DNA from: CALGLS01 sp965222105
Lineage (GTDB): Bacteria; Bacteroidota; Bacteroidia; Chitinophagales; Saprospiraceae
Length of the DNA stretch: 64,000 nt
Direction of reading: 5' to 3'
Assembly (NCBI GenBank): GCA_965222105.1
Contig: CBDCTQ010000074.1
Location: forward strand, 281,207-345,206
The position numbers were made by a program, and so were the translations under genes. This document shows positions 63,176 through 64,000 of this stretch, piece by piece. Within the stretch, counting starts at the first letter, position 1. Each line of letters starts with the position of its first letter. Below the pieces are notes generated by a model. It had not been told where the DNA came from and made no database searches. It was given only the letters and a program-made list of their open reading frames with translations.

Positions 63176-63216
63176 AATGCAAGGTTTTTTGTAAATTTGG
63201 GCAAAAACCTTGCATT
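63176..63216 (+). promoter_or_regulatory. Perfect 14-bp hairpin with the transposase promoter in its loop
   Basis: AATGCAAGGTTTTT (63176-63189) pairs perfectly with AAAAACCTTGCATT (63203-63216); the ATG of the transposase follows at once (63217). The loop contains the -7 element TAAATTTG (63192-63199) with TTG at 63169-63171, exactly 20 nt upstream. A transcript from this promoter starts after the loop and cannot form the hairpin, while read-through RNA from outside would hide the start codon. Confidence 0.75.
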
Positions 63217-64000
63217 ATGCTCAATTATACATCTCAATTTCAAGCCTCCATTGACGAATTTAACAATATTTACCAACTTCCCCTTGATCCGGATAACAGA
63301 TGGATAAAACTGGGAGCTTGCCTGCCATGGGACAAACTGGTAAAAATTCTGGAGCAAAAGTTTGCACTCAAAGGCAGTCCTTGTGTTGATCCAAGGATTA
63401 TTATCGCAAGCCTGATTATCAAACACAAACTGAATTTATCAGACGAAGAAACCCTGCAATCTATTCAGGAAAACCCTTACATGCAATTATTTTGCGGCTT
63501 GGATACTTTTCATGCAAAGCCTGTGTTTTCCTCTAATTCATTTGTTGATTTTCGTAGAAAATTTGACCCTCAATTGATCAATGAATTCACAGATGTTTTA
63601 ATAAGGATTAGTTTTCCCAACAAATTAATTACATCGCCTGATCCAACTGAAAAACAATTACCCAATAAAGGAAAACTAAAACTGGATGCAACAGTTGCAG
63701 ATCAATATATTAGGTATCCAAATGACTTGAGCTTGTTGAATGAAGCAAGAGTGAAAACGGAAATGTTAATTGATCAACTGTATGAAATTCTTAAACACCA
63801 CCTGACAGTCAAACCCAGAACCTACCGTAGAGTTGCCCACAAACGATATCTGGCAGAGGCTAAAAAACGCCAGAAAAACAAAGTCTCTTTGCGCAAGACC
63901 ATTCGTTATATGCTCAATTGCGTGGATCGTAATATACTGACAATCAACAAAATGCTGGATATGTTGGATGACAATCCACTTACATATAGTCAGATGAGAA
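63217..64000 (+). CDS. Transposase, IS5/IS1182-like (DUF772 plus DDE domain), partial
   Basis: The ATG at 63217 follows the hairpin directly. About 261 residues are visible: MLNYTSQFQASIDEFNNIYQ, then IKLGACLPWDKLVKILEQKF, SPCVDPRIIIASLIIKHK, LSDEETLQSIQENPYMQLF and FSSNSFVDFRRKFDPQLINEF. This is the DUF772 N-terminal domain of IS5/IS1182-type transposases, here in the Bacteroidota form. Then LKLDATVADQYIRYPNDLSLLNEARV is the start of the DDE nuclease domain (first Asp in LDATV). The rest lies outside the window. Confidence 0.85.
   Translation, partial: MLNYTSQFQASIDEFNNIYQLPLDPDNRWIKLGACLPWDKLVKILEQKFALKGSPCVDPRIIIASLIIKHKLNLSDEETLQSIQENPYMQLFCGLDTFHAKPVFSSNSFVDFRRKFDPQLINEFTDVLIRISFPNKLITSPDPTEKQLPNKGKLKLDATVADQYIRYPNDLSLLNEARVKTEMLIDQLYEILKHHLTVKPRTYRRVAHKRYLAEAKKRQKNKVSLRKTIRYMLNCVDRNILTINKMLDMLDDNPLTYSQMR

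Larger units (their letters stand above)
63112..64000. mobile_element. Insertion sequence, left part (right end outside window)
   Basis: The RHS gene stops abruptly, then comes an A/T-rich leader with a hairpin and promoter, then a transposase. The exact left boundary cannot be fixed without the right end; by comparing with the broken RHS frame it should lie near 63105-63112. No inverted terminal repeat can be confirmed here. Confidence 0.7.

Overview
The window comes from a Bacteroidota genome, most likely of the Saprospiria (Lewinella/Haliscomenobacter-like). The evidence is a PorQ-type type IX secretion protein, a GldB-type gliding lipoprotein, five secreted proteins with type IX (T9SS) C-terminal sorting domains, and at least sixteen promoters with the Bacteroidota -7 consensus TAnnTTTG. 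The phylum call is firm; the class is inferred from the gene mix. No rRNA, tRNA or CRISPR array was found.

Layout. 1-18.9 kb is mostly housekeeping and envelope genes: porQ (partial), a YwqK-like lipoprotein, a DUF5691-like protein, a toxin-23-like exported protein, tonB, an M16 peptidase, an Rpn nuclease/2OG-oxygenase pair, an M1 peptidase, galE, cysQ, and a tight hupE-DUF6702-yidD-hemB operon. 18.9-23.8 kb holds three tandem mosaic paralogues of an AAA-ATPase/PD-(D/E)XK protein. 23.8-30.9 kb has a TPR protein, a zinc-ribbon/NIF3 pair, a frameshifted ATPase-DUF234 gene followed by three palindromic repeats, and an orphan FN3 fragment. 31-41.9 kb has three T9SS cargo proteins, a second Rpn nuclease, an M29 aminopeptidase and a YdjM-like membrane protein. 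42-49 kb has a CBS protein, nadC, a porin, gldB, an S24/LexA-like repressor and an S9 peptidase. 49.6-57.9 kb has a secreted EEP nuclease, a protein with two UDG-like domains, and a giant amidohydrolase-S41 protease fusion. 58.3-64 kb has a small T9SS protein and an RHS/YD-repeat protein that stops at the edge of an insertion sequence.

Points of interest. (1) The 52.2-57.9 kb pair, a double UDG-fold protein followed by an amidohydrolase fused to an S41 protease, is the best candidate for an undescribed unit. (2) The three ATPase/nuclease paralogues look shuffled by gene conversion. (3) A 150-157 bp MITE-like element with 12-bp terminal inverted repeats is present twice. (4) The terminal IS has its promoter inside the loop of a perfect 14-bp hairpin that ends at the transposase start codon. 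(5) cysQ, hemB (twice) and the ATPase-DUF234 gene carry single-base insertions in short runs; because hemB is normally needed, sequencing or assembly error must be excluded before calling these pseudogenes.
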